Source: Aliidiomarina celeris
GTDB lineage: Bacteria > Pseudomonadota > Gammaproteobacteria > Enterobacterales > Alteromonadaceae
Direction of reading: 5' to 3'
Length of the DNA: 64,000 nt
Assembly: GCF_003316875.1 (NCBI RefSeq)
Contig: NZ_QMIL01000003.1
Span: 1-64,000, forward strand
Part shown: piece by piece, positions 26,249-34,504 of the stretch
Position numbering within the stretch: the first letter of the stretch is position 1
How the letters are laid out: each line of letters starts with the position of its first letter
Translations under genes and position numbers: made by a program
The notes under the pieces: model-generated
Told to the model about the DNA's origin: nothing
The model's input: only the letters and a program-made list of their open reading frames with translations
Databases searched by the model: none

Positions 26249-27384
26249 GCCATAAAATAGCTTACACCAAGCCTTCCATTACAGAACTTGAGATTCGCTA
26301 TGTTACTGATGCTGTAACAAATGGCTGGGGAGAGCAGTGTTATCAATATATCGAGCGGCTGGAACAGGGTTTTGCACGTTATATTGGCACAAAACATGCC
26401 ATTGCGACTTCAAGTTGTACCGGTGCATTACACATGGGGTTGGCAGCTTTGGGTATTGGGCCAGGTGATGAAGTTATTCTGGCCGATACTAATTGGATAG
26501 CCAGTGTTTCACCTGTCGTTTATTTAGGCGCAAAGCCAGTATTTGTTGATATTCTGCCAGACAGCTGGTGTCTTGATACTGCTGCTGTTGAGCAGGCCAT
26601 AACAGCAAATACTAAAGCGATTATTGCGGTGCATTTGTACGGCAACTTGTGTGACATGACAAGGCTACAGGAATTGGCGTCAAAGCACGGCCTGGTCTTA
26701 ATTGAGGATGCTGCAGAAGCGTTAGGATCTGAATATCACGGAAAGAAAGCCGGAAGTATCGCCGATTTTGGTGTGTTTTCGTTTCATGGCACTAAGACCA
26801 TGACAACCGGAGAAGGAGGGATCTTTGTTACCAACAATACCGAGTTGTTTGAAAAAGTGCTGACACTGAGTAATCATGGTCGTAAGCGCGGTCAGCAGAA
26901 GCAATTTTGGCCGGATGAGCTCGGTTATAAATACAAAATGTCAAATATTCAGGCTGCTCTTGGTTGTGCGCAGTTAGAGCGAATTGATGAGCTGGTATTG
27001 GCTAAACGTGCACTTTTTGCCAAATACCTTGAAGCTCTGGCGAAGTATCCTGAACTTACATTTAATCCTGAACCAGAAGGAGTCGTTAATTCTGTATGGA
27101 TGCCAACTGTGGTATTTTCCTCAGAGAGCAAGATTACACAGCGACAGCTGCTTGCAGCTTTTTCTCAACAGCTAATTGACGCTCGGGTTTTTTTCTGGCC
27201 TTTAAGCAGCCTTCCTGTGTTTTCTGGTCAGTACAATGCCGAAGGTATGTCGCCAAATGCTTATGATTTGTGTCAACGTGCTATTAATTTACCTAGCTAT
27301 GTTGACATAACTCAGAATGAAATAGATAGGGTTTGTGATGTGGTCATCAGACTATTGCAAAGGCAAGGAGCTGGCCATGTCTGA
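26245..27384 (+). CDS. DegT/DnrJ/EryC1-family sugar aminotransferase
   Basis: PLP-dependent aminotransferase of 379 residues that installs an amino group on a keto sugar. The PLP lysine is in FSFHGTKTMTTGEGG. TSSCTGALHMGL, IEDAAEALGSEY and GYKYKMSNIQAALGCAQL are family hallmarks. It lacks the iron-sulfur cysteine set and the 430-plus residue length of RfbH, so it should aminate rather than dehydrate. Its product would provide the amino group acylated by the lipoyl-acyltransferase gene three genes on (inference). It overlaps the upstream and downstream genes. Confidence 0.9.
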   Translation: MSHKIAYTKPSITELEIRYVTDAVTNGWGEQCYQYIERLEQGFARYIGTKHAIATSSCTGALHMGLAALGIGPGDEVILADTNWIASVSPVVYLGAKPVFVDILPDSWCLDTAAVEQAITANTKAIIAVHLYGNLCDMTRLQELASKHGLVLIEDAAEALGSEYHGKKAGSIADFGVFSFHGTKTMTTGEGGIFVTNNTELFEKVLTLSNHGRKRGQQKQFWPDELGYKYKMSNIQAALGCAQLERIDELVLAKRALFAKYLEALAKYPELTFNPEPEGVVNSVWMPTVVFSSESKITQRQLLAAFSQQLIDARVFFWPLSSLPVFSGQYNAEGMSPNAYDLCQRAINLPSYVDITQNEIDRVCDVVIRLLQRQGAGHV

Positions 27385-28249
27385 GCAGATTGAGCAACTG
27401 GTGCAGCAGATGTGCCTGATTCGCCACACAGAAACTGCATTACTGGAGTTGTTTTCTCAAGGCAAAGTGCGTGGAACCGTACATACTTGTCTTGGACAGG
27501 AAGCTTGTGCTGTGGGTGTTGTCTCGGCTCTAAATAAAGAAACTGATATCATTTATTCTAACCACCGTGGTCATGGTCATTATTTAGCATATAGTCAGGA
27601 TGTTTATGGTCTTATCGCTGAAATCCTTGGTCTGCCTGCTGGTATATGTCATGGAGTAGGGGGCAGCCAGCATCTTCAGTTCAACAACTTTTATACAAAT
27701 GGGATCCAAGGTGCAGGTGTTCCTATCACTGTTGGGATGGCGTTGGCCGAAAAACTCAAGGGCAGCTCAGCCATTGCCGTGCCTTTTATTGGTGATGGTA
27801 CCTTTGGCGAAGGAGCTATATACGAAGCCTTCAATATTGCTGCTCTTTGGCAGGCTCCGGTAATGTTTGTGGTCGAGTTTAATCACTATGCTCAATCGAC
27901 GCCAAGTTTAATGCAGCATGCTGGTGATTTGCGCACCCGTGTAGATACTTACGGTATCCCTGTTACAGTGATTGATGGTATGGATGTATGCAAAGTGAAA
28001 GCAGCTGCAGCCATTGTTGCAGAATATGTTCGGGCAGGAAAAGGTCCGGCCATGTTGTTTCTTGAGACATACCGGCTTGGTCCGCATAGCAAAGGTGATG
28101 ATGATCGTCTGCAATCAGAGATAGACCGTTATCGGTTGCGTGACCCTTTGGTTGTATGCCGGCAGCTGATGTCTCAAGCAGTGTTTGAGCGCATAGAAAA
28201 GGATGCAGCCAGTCAGGTTTCGAGCGTGATAAAGGAGTTGCTGGCATGA
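27377..28249 (+). CDS. TPP-dependent 2-oxoacid dehydrogenase-like E1, alpha subunit
   Basis: 290 residues from the ATG at 27377, which has AAGGAG seven bases upstream; an in-frame ATG at 27335 would add 14 residues without a ribosome site. The E1-alpha hallmarks are HTCLGQEACAVG, SNHRGHGHYLAY, the TPP/Mg motif GDGTFGEGAIYEAFNIA...N, and the loop TYRLGPHSKGDDD. Closest general type is the acetoin/branched-chain dehydrogenase E1. The gene sits between a sugar aminotransferase and E1-beta with overlaps on both sides, so it belongs to the sugar operon, not to central metabolism. Confidence 0.88.
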   Translation: MSEQIEQLVQQMCLIRHTETALLELFSQGKVRGTVHTCLGQEACAVGVVSALNKETDIIYSNHRGHGHYLAYSQDVYGLIAEILGLPAGICHGVGGSQHLQFNNFYTNGIQGAGVPITVGMALAEKLKGSSAIAVPFIGDGTFGEGAIYEAFNIAALWQAPVMFVVEFNHYAQSTPSLMQHAGDLRTRVDTYGIPVTVIDGMDVCKVKAAAAIVAEYVRAGKGPAMLFLETYRLGPHSKGDDDRLQSEIDRYRLRDPLVVCRQLMSQAVFERIEKDAASQVSSVIKELLA

Positions 28250-29238
28250 GTCTCAGCTATCTGGAGTCACTACAACAAGCGCTTCATCATGTAATGAAGC
28301 AGGATCCCAATGTCATCGTATTGGGTGAAGACATAATCGATCCCTATGGCGGTGCTTTTAAAGTAACCAAAGGGTTGTCGACACACTATCCGCAGCGGGT
28401 CCTGGCTACACCCATCAGTGAAAGTGCTATTGTTGGTATATCAACAGGGTTAGCGGTGCGTGGTTTTAAACCTGTAGCAGAAATTATGTTTGGCGATTTC
28501 ATGGCCTTGGTTGCAGATCAGCTACTTAACAGTGCTTGTAAGTTTGCCTTGATGTACCAAGACAAAGTTAGCGTGCCCTTGGTTGTGCGCACGCCTATGG
28601 GGGGAGGGCGTGGCTATGGCCCGACCCATAGTCAGTGTTTAGAAAAAATGTTTCTTGGTATTCCTGGGCTGAAAGTAGTTTGCCCATCTGTATTCCATGA
28701 TCCCGGCGCTTTGCTCACCCACAGTATTTTGCAGGAAGCGGGACCAGTATTGTTTGTAGAGTATAAAAATTTGTATGGTTTAACTTTGCAGCGGCCAGAT
28801 ACAATCCGTATGAAAACTTCAGGCTCTGGTTTTCCTGTTGTCATTGCCGATAATAGTGATGCAGTTCCAGATATAGTTATTCTGTCTTATGGAGGATTAT
28901 CAGAGGCCGTGCTTCAGGTGATGCAACGGATGACGGAAGAGGAAATTCATATTCGTCTTATTTTGCCAAGTTTACTCAGTACCACGATGGACGCTAGCAT
29001 TATCACTAAATATATCAATAGTTGCACCAAGGTACTGGTAACTGATAACAATACACCTGGTTTTGGATGGGTCAGTGAGACAGTAAACTGGTTGTATCAG
29101 CATAGCGATATTCATAATGCTAAGGTTCATACTTTAACTGCACAGGACACTGTAGTACCAGCAGCTCAGGTTTTGGAGGATGCTGTATTGGTTACACCAC
29201 AAAAACTGGAACAGTCAATTATTGAGATAATTTCATGA
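28246..29238 (+). CDS. TPP-dependent 2-oxoacid dehydrogenase-like E1, beta subunit
   Basis: 330 residues of the transketolase central and C-terminal domains of E1-beta: VIVLGEDIIDPYGGAFKVT, the glutamate-containing TPISESAIVGISTGLAVRG, VRTPMGGGRGYGPTHSQCLE, and VLVTDNNTPGFGWVSE. Start overlaps E1-alpha by four bases (ATGA) and stop overlaps the lipoyl-acyltransferase by four. Alpha and beta should form a tetramer that decarboxylates a 2-oxoacid or cleaves a ketol and passes the acyl unit to a lipoyl arm. No separate E2 catalytic domain and no E3 are encoded in the island. Confidence 0.88.
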   Translation: MSLSYLESLQQALHHVMKQDPNVIVLGEDIIDPYGGAFKVTKGLSTHYPQRVLATPISESAIVGISTGLAVRGFKPVAEIMFGDFMALVADQLLNSACKFALMYQDKVSVPLVVRTPMGGGRGYGPTHSQCLEKMFLGIPGLKVVCPSVFHDPGALLTHSILQEAGPVLFVEYKNLYGLTLQRPDTIRMKTSGSGFPVVIADNSDAVPDIVILSYGGLSEAVLQVMQRMTEEEIHIRLILPSLLSTTMDASIITKYINSCTKVLVTDNNTPGFGWVSETVNWLYQHSDIHNAKVHTLTAQDTVVPAAQVLEDAVLVTPQKLEQSIIEIIS

Positions 29239-30365
29239 TTACGGTCATCAAGGTACCTTTTTTGGGCGCGAATGATAAATCTGCCCGTCTTGTTAGTTGG
29301 TTAAAAGAACCTGGAGAACAGGTGTGTGCCGGTGAAGTGTTATGTCAGCTTGAAACCACTAAAACACTGTTTGATATTGATGCTGTAACCGCAGGCTATT
29401 TTTACACTGAGCTGAGTAATCAAAGCGAGGTAGCTGAGCAAGAAGTTTTAGCTATTATCAGTGATGCGCCTTTAGCAGATTATCACAATGTAATACAGCA
29501 GACGGTCAAAGCAGAAAGCAAGTCTGATGAGGCCGAAGGGCAACAGCTGTTCACCCAAAAAGCTGAAATTTTAGCCAATCGTAACAAGTTGGATATTGGG
29601 GCTCTGGCCAGAGAGTTAGGTAGAAAAGTGCAGGCGCAGGATGTTAAAGATTATCTGGCCCGCACAACAATGCAACCGCTTCGAATGGGTTTTGTGCAGC
29701 GTGAGCGTATAGGCATTATTGGTGGTGTTTCAGGTGGCGGGGCACTGATCATTATTGATGCCATCTTAAGGCAACCCAAGTTACAGGCGGTTGCTGTGTT
29801 TGATCAAAATCCGGCCTTTGTTGGCCAGGAAATTCTCGGAGTGCCAGTTGTCGGTTCTGCTGATGACCATCTTCAGCAGTATCTGGCAGACAATAAAATT
29901 GACAAAGTTATCATCGGTTTTAATCGTAATCTGGAACAGCGGGAGCAAACCTTTACGCGGCTATCAGAGCAGGGGGTGCCCTTTTGCAACATTATTGATC
30001 CAACGGTTGAGATAAGAAACCAGGTTAAACTTGGAACGGGTAACGTCGTGTTGTCGAATGTATATATTGGCCCTTGTTCAGAGGTTGGTGACAATAACTT
30101 CATTACCGCAGGTACTCATCTTGAGCATGGCAATAAGCTGGGCAGCCATTGTGCTTTTGGGCCGTCAGTTTCTACATCCGGTAATGTATCTATTGGCGAT
30201 CGGGTTCGTTTCGCGGCCGGTATAGTGGTGGAACCTGGGATTGAAATCGGCAATGATACAGTTATTTCATCTGGTGCCGTTATAGTTAGTAATGTGGCAG
30301 AAAATCATGTGGTAAAGCTGAGCTATACCCAGCAGATTAAAGTCAGAGATTTATCCAATAATTAA
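29235..30365 (+). CDS. lipoyl domain fused to PglD/NeuD-type sugar acyltransferase
   Basis: 376 residues with an unusual domain order. Residues 1-78 are a lipoyl/biotinyl domain with the modified lysine expected at K43 (LETTKTLFDI). About 107-142 weakly resembles a peripheral-subunit-binding helix pair. About 157-230 is a Rossmann-like sugar-nucleotide domain (GIIGGVSGGG, VAVFDQNP, KVIIGFNRN). About 255-350 is a left-handed beta-helix of hexapeptide repeats with candidate catalytic histidines H295/H298 (THLEHGN). PglD and NeuD acylate amino sugars with acetyl-CoA. Here the acyl donor may be the protein's own acyl-lipoyl arm, charged by the adjacent E1 subunits (inference). Confidence 0.85.
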   Translation: MITVIKVPFLGANDKSARLVSWLKEPGEQVCAGEVLCQLETTKTLFDIDAVTAGYFYTELSNQSEVAEQEVLAIISDAPLADYHNVIQQTVKAESKSDEAEGQQLFTQKAEILANRNKLDIGALARELGRKVQAQDVKDYLARTTMQPLRMGFVQRERIGIIGGVSGGGALIIIDAILRQPKLQAVAVFDQNPAFVGQEILGVPVVGSADDHLQQYLADNKIDKVIIGFNRNLEQREQTFTRLSEQGVPFCNIIDPTVEIRNQVKLGTGNVVLSNVYIGPCSEVGDNNFITAGTHLEHGNKLGSHCAFGPSVSTSGNVSIGDRVRFAAGIVVEPGIEIGNDTVISSGAVIVSNVAENHVVKLSYTQQIKVRDLSNN

Positions 30366-30433
30366 GTGGCAGGAAAATAAAACCTGAATTCAGATAATAA
30401 CCGCAACACTCATGTAATGGGATCGGTCGAAGG

Positions 30434-31045
30434 GTGGTCAGCTACCGACATTTGGGTAGTACACAACAGTTGCTGGTGAAAGACCGTAACTTGCGTTTGG
30501 CTCGTATGTTGATGTCTACCGATCACGTTAATGTTTTGCCCTATGTTCCCTTGCGAATAGATATTAAAGGGGAAGAAAAGTACCTGTTTGATTGGCATCA
30601 GGATTTTCCTTATACACCGGGCTCTGAAGATGGCATTGTCGTTTGGGCTCCATTGTTTGATGTTCTAAACCACGAAGGAGGAATTAAGTTTATTCCAGGT
30701 AGCCATCATGATGGAGTTGTGCCTGTTATTATTGCCGACAAGCAGAACACAAAAGAAAATGGAGCACACACCGTACGCATACCAAACGCAGAAGTATTAG
30801 AAGACGAACAAGCATTCACGATAGATGTTTATGCCACTGATGTGTTGGTATTCAGCACTTTGTTGTTGCATAAAAGCATGATGCTGCGGAATCAACCGAT
30901 TCGGTGGACAACCCAATTGCGTTATGCCAACTTCAATAATCCATCTGCGGTTATGAAAGGCTGGCTTGGCGGTATGATAGAAGGGTGTTGGTTTGAAAAT
31001 GTTTATTCTGAGTATGTGGTGCAAGATAATAAGGACACATTATGA
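30434..31045 (+). CDS. phytanoyl-CoA dioxygenase-like protein, probably missing its N-terminus
   Basis: 203 residues from a GTG start. The Fe(II)/2-oxoglutarate dioxygenase core is present: the metal-binding HxD in FDWHQDFPYTPG, GGIKFIPGSHHDG, and the distal LLHKSM followed by RWTTQLRY. Relatives usually carry 60-90 more residues before this point. The frame is open upstream only to 30401, after a TAA, with no better start, and only 68 bp separate it from the previous gene. It is either a short active form or a truncated remnant. Stop overlaps the next ATG by four bases. Confidence 0.6.
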   Translation: MVSYRHLGSTQQLLVKDRNLRLARMLMSTDHVNVLPYVPLRIDIKGEEKYLFDWHQDFPYTPGSEDGIVVWAPLFDVLNHEGGIKFIPGSHHDGVVPVIIADKQNTKENGAHTVRIPNAEVLEDEQAFTIDVYATDVLVFSTLLLHKSMMLRNQPIRWTTQLRYANFNNPSAVMKGWLGGMIEGCWFENVYSEYVVQDNKDTL

Positions 31046-31806
31046 CAGAAAAATTTGCGTTAAATAATAGTGGCACCCAAACACAAAATGATTTGTTGTA
31101 TAAACAGCAGATGGAAATGTTTTTTAATGAAGCTTGTGGCAGTAACATCGATAAGTTAAATAATTTCTCTCGCTTCACTTCACGTCAAAGCTTAAGTATA
31201 TTTTTGGCTAAAAATGAAATTTTTCACCACATCTTACCAATCCACGGACATATAATAGAATGTGGTGTTTTCATGGGGGGGGGCTTATTTACCTGGGCAC
31301 AACTTAGTGCTATTTATGAGCCCATCAACCATGGCCGTAAAGTTATAGGTTTTGATTCATTTAAAGGCTTTCCGGAGCTTGGTGATAAAGATGTTGGTGA
31401 TGGTGCCACGTCTGAGCATAAAATAAAAGGAGCCTATAAATTTGAACATATTACCGAACTGAAAAAAAATATTGAGCTATTCGATTTAAACCGTAATCTT
31501 GGGCACATTGATAAAGTTGAGTTAGTTAAGGGTGATGCGTTGAAGACCATACCCCAATATATGGCAGAAAATCAGCATCTGGTTGTTGCATTGCTTTATT
31601 TGGATTTCGATTTATATGAACCCACGAAAGCTGCGTTAAAACATTTCCTGCCACGGATGCCTAAAGGTGCGGTTATTGCCTTTGATGAATTGAACCAAAA
31701 ACAATGGCCAGGTGAAACGCTGGCCGTGCTGGAAGAGTTGGGTATTAATAATATACGTATACAGCGTGTACCTTACACACCATCTTTATCCTATGCCATA
31801 TTGTGA
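31042..31806 (+). CDS. TylF/MycF-family methyltransferase
   Basis: 254 residues of the macrocin O-methyltransferase family: IIECGVFMGGGLFTW (SAM site), GFDSFKGFPELGDKD, and LLYLDFDLYEPTKAAL followed by GAVIAFDEL, where the acidic residues bind the metal and the sugar diol. It probably O-methylates a hydroxyl of one of the island sugars. A short poly-G run (GGGGGGG at 31276-31282) lies in the early coding region. Starts inside the stop of the dioxygenase gene (ATGA). Confidence 0.85.
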   Translation: MTEKFALNNSGTQTQNDLLYKQQMEMFFNEACGSNIDKLNNFSRFTSRQSLSIFLAKNEIFHHILPIHGHIIECGVFMGGGLFTWAQLSAIYEPINHGRKVIGFDSFKGFPELGDKDVGDGATSEHKIKGAYKFEHITELKKNIELFDLNRNLGHIDKVELVKGDALKTIPQYMAENQHLVVALLYLDFDLYEPTKAALKHFLPRMPKGAVIAFDELNQKQWPGETLAVLEELGINNIRIQRVPYTPSLSYAIL

Positions 31807-31816
31807 GGCCATTGTT

Positions 31817-32599
31817 ATGACAAAGCATCTGAATATTGAGTTCCAAAAAGAGGTAACAGATAACATCGCTAAGTTAGGTCAGAGTGATCACTTAAAGCAA
31901 TTAGCCAATCAGTTCCTTATTGATTCAGCAAAATACAAATATAGCTATAACTTTAGTTGGTTAGGTAGGCCTATTATTCAAGTACCGCAAGACATGGCTG
32001 CCTTGCAAGAACTGGTATGGCAAACTCGACCGGATTTAATTATTGAAACGGGTATAGCTCATGGCGGCTCATTGATTTTAAGTGCATCTTTACTGGCGTT
32101 GTTAGACTATACGGATGCCGTAGAGTCTGGTTGCTCGCTGGATCCCTCTGCCAGTAAACGCAAAGTTATAGGCATTGACATTGATATTCGCTTGCATAAT
32201 CGCCAGGCCATTGAAGCACATCCAATGTCGCATATGATAGAGATGTTTGAAGGCTCCAGCACGGATGAGGCTATTATCCAGCAAGTTAAAGAGGCAGCAG
32301 CCGGTTATCAGCGGGTGTTGGTGTGTCTTGATTCAAATCATACTCATGACCATGTGTTGGCTGAGCTTGAAGCATACAGTCCTTTAGTCACCTCAGGTAG
32401 TTATTGCATTGTTTATGACACTGTGGTGGATGATATGCCCGGTGATATGTTTCCAGACCGCCCTTGGGGGCCTGGTGATAACCCTAAAACTGCAGTGCAT
32501 CAGTTTATTCAGCACCACCCTGAGTTTGCTATCGATAAGCAAATGGATGCAAAACTACTGATAAGTGTAGCGCCAGATGGTTTTTTGAAACGATTGTAA
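31817..32599 (+). CDS. CmcI-like (cephalosporin hydroxylase family) methyltransferase
   Basis: 260 residues from the ATG at 31817, ten bases after the previous stop. The longer open frame from 31712 overlaps the TylF-type gene and encodes only a shadow. The CmcI family is methyltransferase-like despite its name: WLGRPIIQVPQDM, LIIETGIAHGGSLI (SAM site), VIGIDIDIR, VLVCLDSNHTHDHV, and YCIVYDTVVDDMP. Such proteins often accompany O-methylated sugars in glycan loci. It closes block E and converges with the next gene. Confidence 0.82.
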   Translation: MTKHLNIEFQKEVTDNIAKLGQSDHLKQLANQFLIDSAKYKYSYNFSWLGRPIIQVPQDMAALQELVWQTRPDLIIETGIAHGGSLILSASLLALLDYTDAVESGCSLDPSASKRKVIGIDIDIRLHNRQAIEAHPMSHMIEMFEGSSTDEAIIQQVKEAAAGYQRVLVCLDSNHTHDHVLAELEAYSPLVTSGSYCIVYDTVVDDMPGDMFPDRPWGPGDNPKTAVHQFIQHHPEFAIDKQMDAKLLISVAPDGFLKRL

Positions 32600-32654
32600 C
32601 AGTGCTTGCACCAACATTTACAAGTGCAGCTGGGGTTAAATGCCTTGGCTCCGC

Positions 32655-33641
32655 TTAACCAAGCTTGGTAATAATAATACTGCCGCCCTGGTCAGGCACT
32701 GGTACTTTTGCCAGTTTTCCGTGTTTTGCTTCATAATCTGCTACAGCCTGCTTTACACCGCGAAACTCAGCATGGTTGTAATCATGTAGCATCAGGTAGC
32801 CGCCAGCAGCCAGACGTGGATAAAAGTATTCGATGGCATTCAACATAGGTGTATATAAATCTACGTCTATCGACACCAAGGCAAATTGATCTTCCAACCC
32901 TTCAAGGGAGTCTGGGAAATAGCCTACTTTAGGAATGCAACGAGTCGGGTGGGGCATGCGCTGCATCACCAGTTCGACACTGGTATCGGCGAAGTTGTTG
33001 CTTCGGGTAAAAAATGCTGGCTCAGCGTATCCCTGTTGAATATCTGTTTCACGCTCGGTTGGATTAAAGCCGGCAAAGGTATCAAATAGATACAAGGTTC
33101 TGTCGGCAAATAGTGAGTTAATGACCCGGGCAAAAGTACCTCTGAATACACCCACCTCGGCTAGGTTGCCATTGATGTTTTGTTTTTGGATTTGTTCTGC
33201 CAGCAGCTCCAGTAATTTGAAGCGGACATAGTCGAATTCAGAACTGTACAGAGATTCTAGGTTGGCTGCGTGCTGATAGGACATTGCCAGAGAATAATAG
33301 GCTGCCAGTGGCTGCTCGGGGTTGTGATATTGCTCAAAATAGTACTGAGATTCTTTGCTTACCACCTCCATTAATCCCTTGTAATAGATAAATTTAATTT
33401 TTTCCAATGGAATGGATAGGTCGCGTAGCGTATAAAATGTGGCCGCATACTCGTTCGCTAATATAATATAATCAAATGCTAGTTCTGTGAGCTGAGTAGG
33501 AGCCAGTACCGGTAAATTGCAAAATGTCGTGCTGTTTGCCGTGGCATTTGAATCAATAAAGCCCAGAACGAGAAACTGCTGCTGGTGGTTGAAATACTTA
33601 CGAGCGCCACTGCCGGTACCATAAATATACACAGAATCCAT
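32655..33641 (-). CDS. TylF-type methyltransferase with N-terminal Rossmann-like module
   Basis: 328 residues. About 1-90 are the small Rossmann-like module (VYIYGTGSGARKYF, VLGFIDSN, FDYIILANEYA). About 105-328 is a TylF/MycF-type methyltransferase with LAEVGVFRGTFARVI, LFDTFAGFNPTERE, LVSIDVDLYTPMLNAIEYFYP and LMLHDYNHAEFRGV. A clear ribosome site (AAGGAG) precedes the ATG. It converges with the CmcI-like gene. It is the second TylF-type enzyme of the island, so at least two methylated positions are expected. Confidence 0.83.
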   Translation of the reverse strand: MDSVYIYGTGSGARKYFNHQQQFLVLGFIDSNATANSTTFCNLPVLAPTQLTELAFDYIILANEYAATFYTLRDLSIPLEKIKFIYYKGLMEVVSKESQYYFEQYHNPEQPLAAYYSLAMSYQHAANLESLYSSEFDYVRFKLLELLAEQIQKQNINGNLAEVGVFRGTFARVINSLFADRTLYLFDTFAGFNPTERETDIQQGYAEPAFFTRSNNFADTSVELVMQRMPHPTRCIPKVGYFPDSLEGLEDQFALVSIDVDLYTPMLNAIEYFYPRLAAGGYLMLHDYNHAEFRGVKQAVADYEAKHGKLAKVPVPDQGGSIIITKLG

Positions 33642-33749
33642 TGTTGCTCCTTAATCTTTTTAAAATTTTTGGGTTCTATTCAAAAGCTGTATGCTAGTAT
33701 ACTTCGCCATCTGAGTTATCTGGGTAGCTATTAAAAGCGTTGGCCTTAA

Positions 33750-34280
33750 TCAAGTGTTATTTATAAAATGAGCGAACAAGACCTTGGAAAATTCTTCCGC
33801 TGAATCACCAACTGTCCATTTAAAATGAAAGTCAGGGTTCAGAGGAAATTCAGCCTCAAGATCAACTCCTGCTACATTCTTTAGTTCTCCTAGTCTTGCT
33901 CGTTTATAAATACCCTTAGGATCTCGACGCTCAAGCTCTTTAATCGGCACATCTAAAAAGACTTCAATATAATTGTTGATATTATTACGATTCCAAACAT
34001 GTAGCTCATGGAATAACCCTATCACCGCAATGATAACTACAATTCCTTGGTCTACAAGCATTTTACACATTCGAGAATATGTATAACCTAGCGCAAGTCT
34101 TTCTGCTTTTGTATAAGCATTTGCTTCTAGTACCGCACGCATCTTATCGCCGTCTAACAAAACAACTTTTTCACCAGAGTTTCTTATTTTATTTGCAAGC
34201 AAGGTCGAAGTGGTAGTTTTTCCAGCGGCTGAAAGACCTGTGATCCAAAAACATTTCCCAACTTGTATCGCTATATCCAT
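33750..34280 (-). CDS. APS-kinase-like (CysC family) kinase
   Basis: 176 residues with the P-loop GLSAAGKTTTSTLL, LLDGDKMRAV and RRDPKGIYKRARLGE, all typical of adenylylsulfate kinase. No sulfurylase or other assimilation gene is near, and the gene lies at the island edge. It may make PAPS for a sulfotransferase elsewhere. Alternatively, CysC-like proteins in Campylobacter capsule loci are kinases of cytidine diphosphoramidate, which would fit the CTP-centred chemistry here, but the partner enzymes of that pathway are absent. A+T-rich like the rest of the right part of the island. Confidence 0.75.
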   Translation of the reverse strand: MDIAIQVGKCFWITGLSAAGKTTTSTLLANKIRNSGEKVVLLDGDKMRAVLEANAYTKAERLALGYTYSRMCKMLVDQGIVVIIAVIGLFHELHVWNRNNINNYIEVFLDVPIKELERRDPKGIYKRARLGELKNVAGVDLEAEFPLNPDFHFKWTVGDSAEEFSKVLFAHFINNT

Positions 34281-34504
34281 AATGCTGTATCCTGATAGAA
34301 CTATTGCTCATAGATTAAATGGAGCCGTCACAAGCAGTGATTAAATATAAGGCTACTGCTAGCTATTCATTAAAAAGTGAGCTGTTTTTAAGCCCCCTCA
34401 TCCTAGCCCAACCCCCGTGGGCAAACAAGCGTTTATGTGGTTGTGGCATTTGTCTAAGGCTATGGTTAGACTACTGAAATTGGTTGGTTTGGGAGTCGGT
34501 TTGT

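Noticed and set aside
26245-27384. RfbH (CDP-4-keto-6-deoxyglucose-3-dehydrase)
   Set aside because: The PLP lysine is retained, the length is 379 residues and no iron-sulfur cysteine set is seen, so an ordinary sugar aminotransferase is more likely.
27377-29238. Central pyruvate or acetoin dehydrogenase operon
   Set aside because: No E2 catalytic domain and no E3; the genes overlap sugar-biosynthesis genes on both sides.
31712-31816. N-terminal extension of the CmcI-like gene
   Set aside because: It is an out-of-frame reading of the end of the TylF-type gene and has no family similarity.
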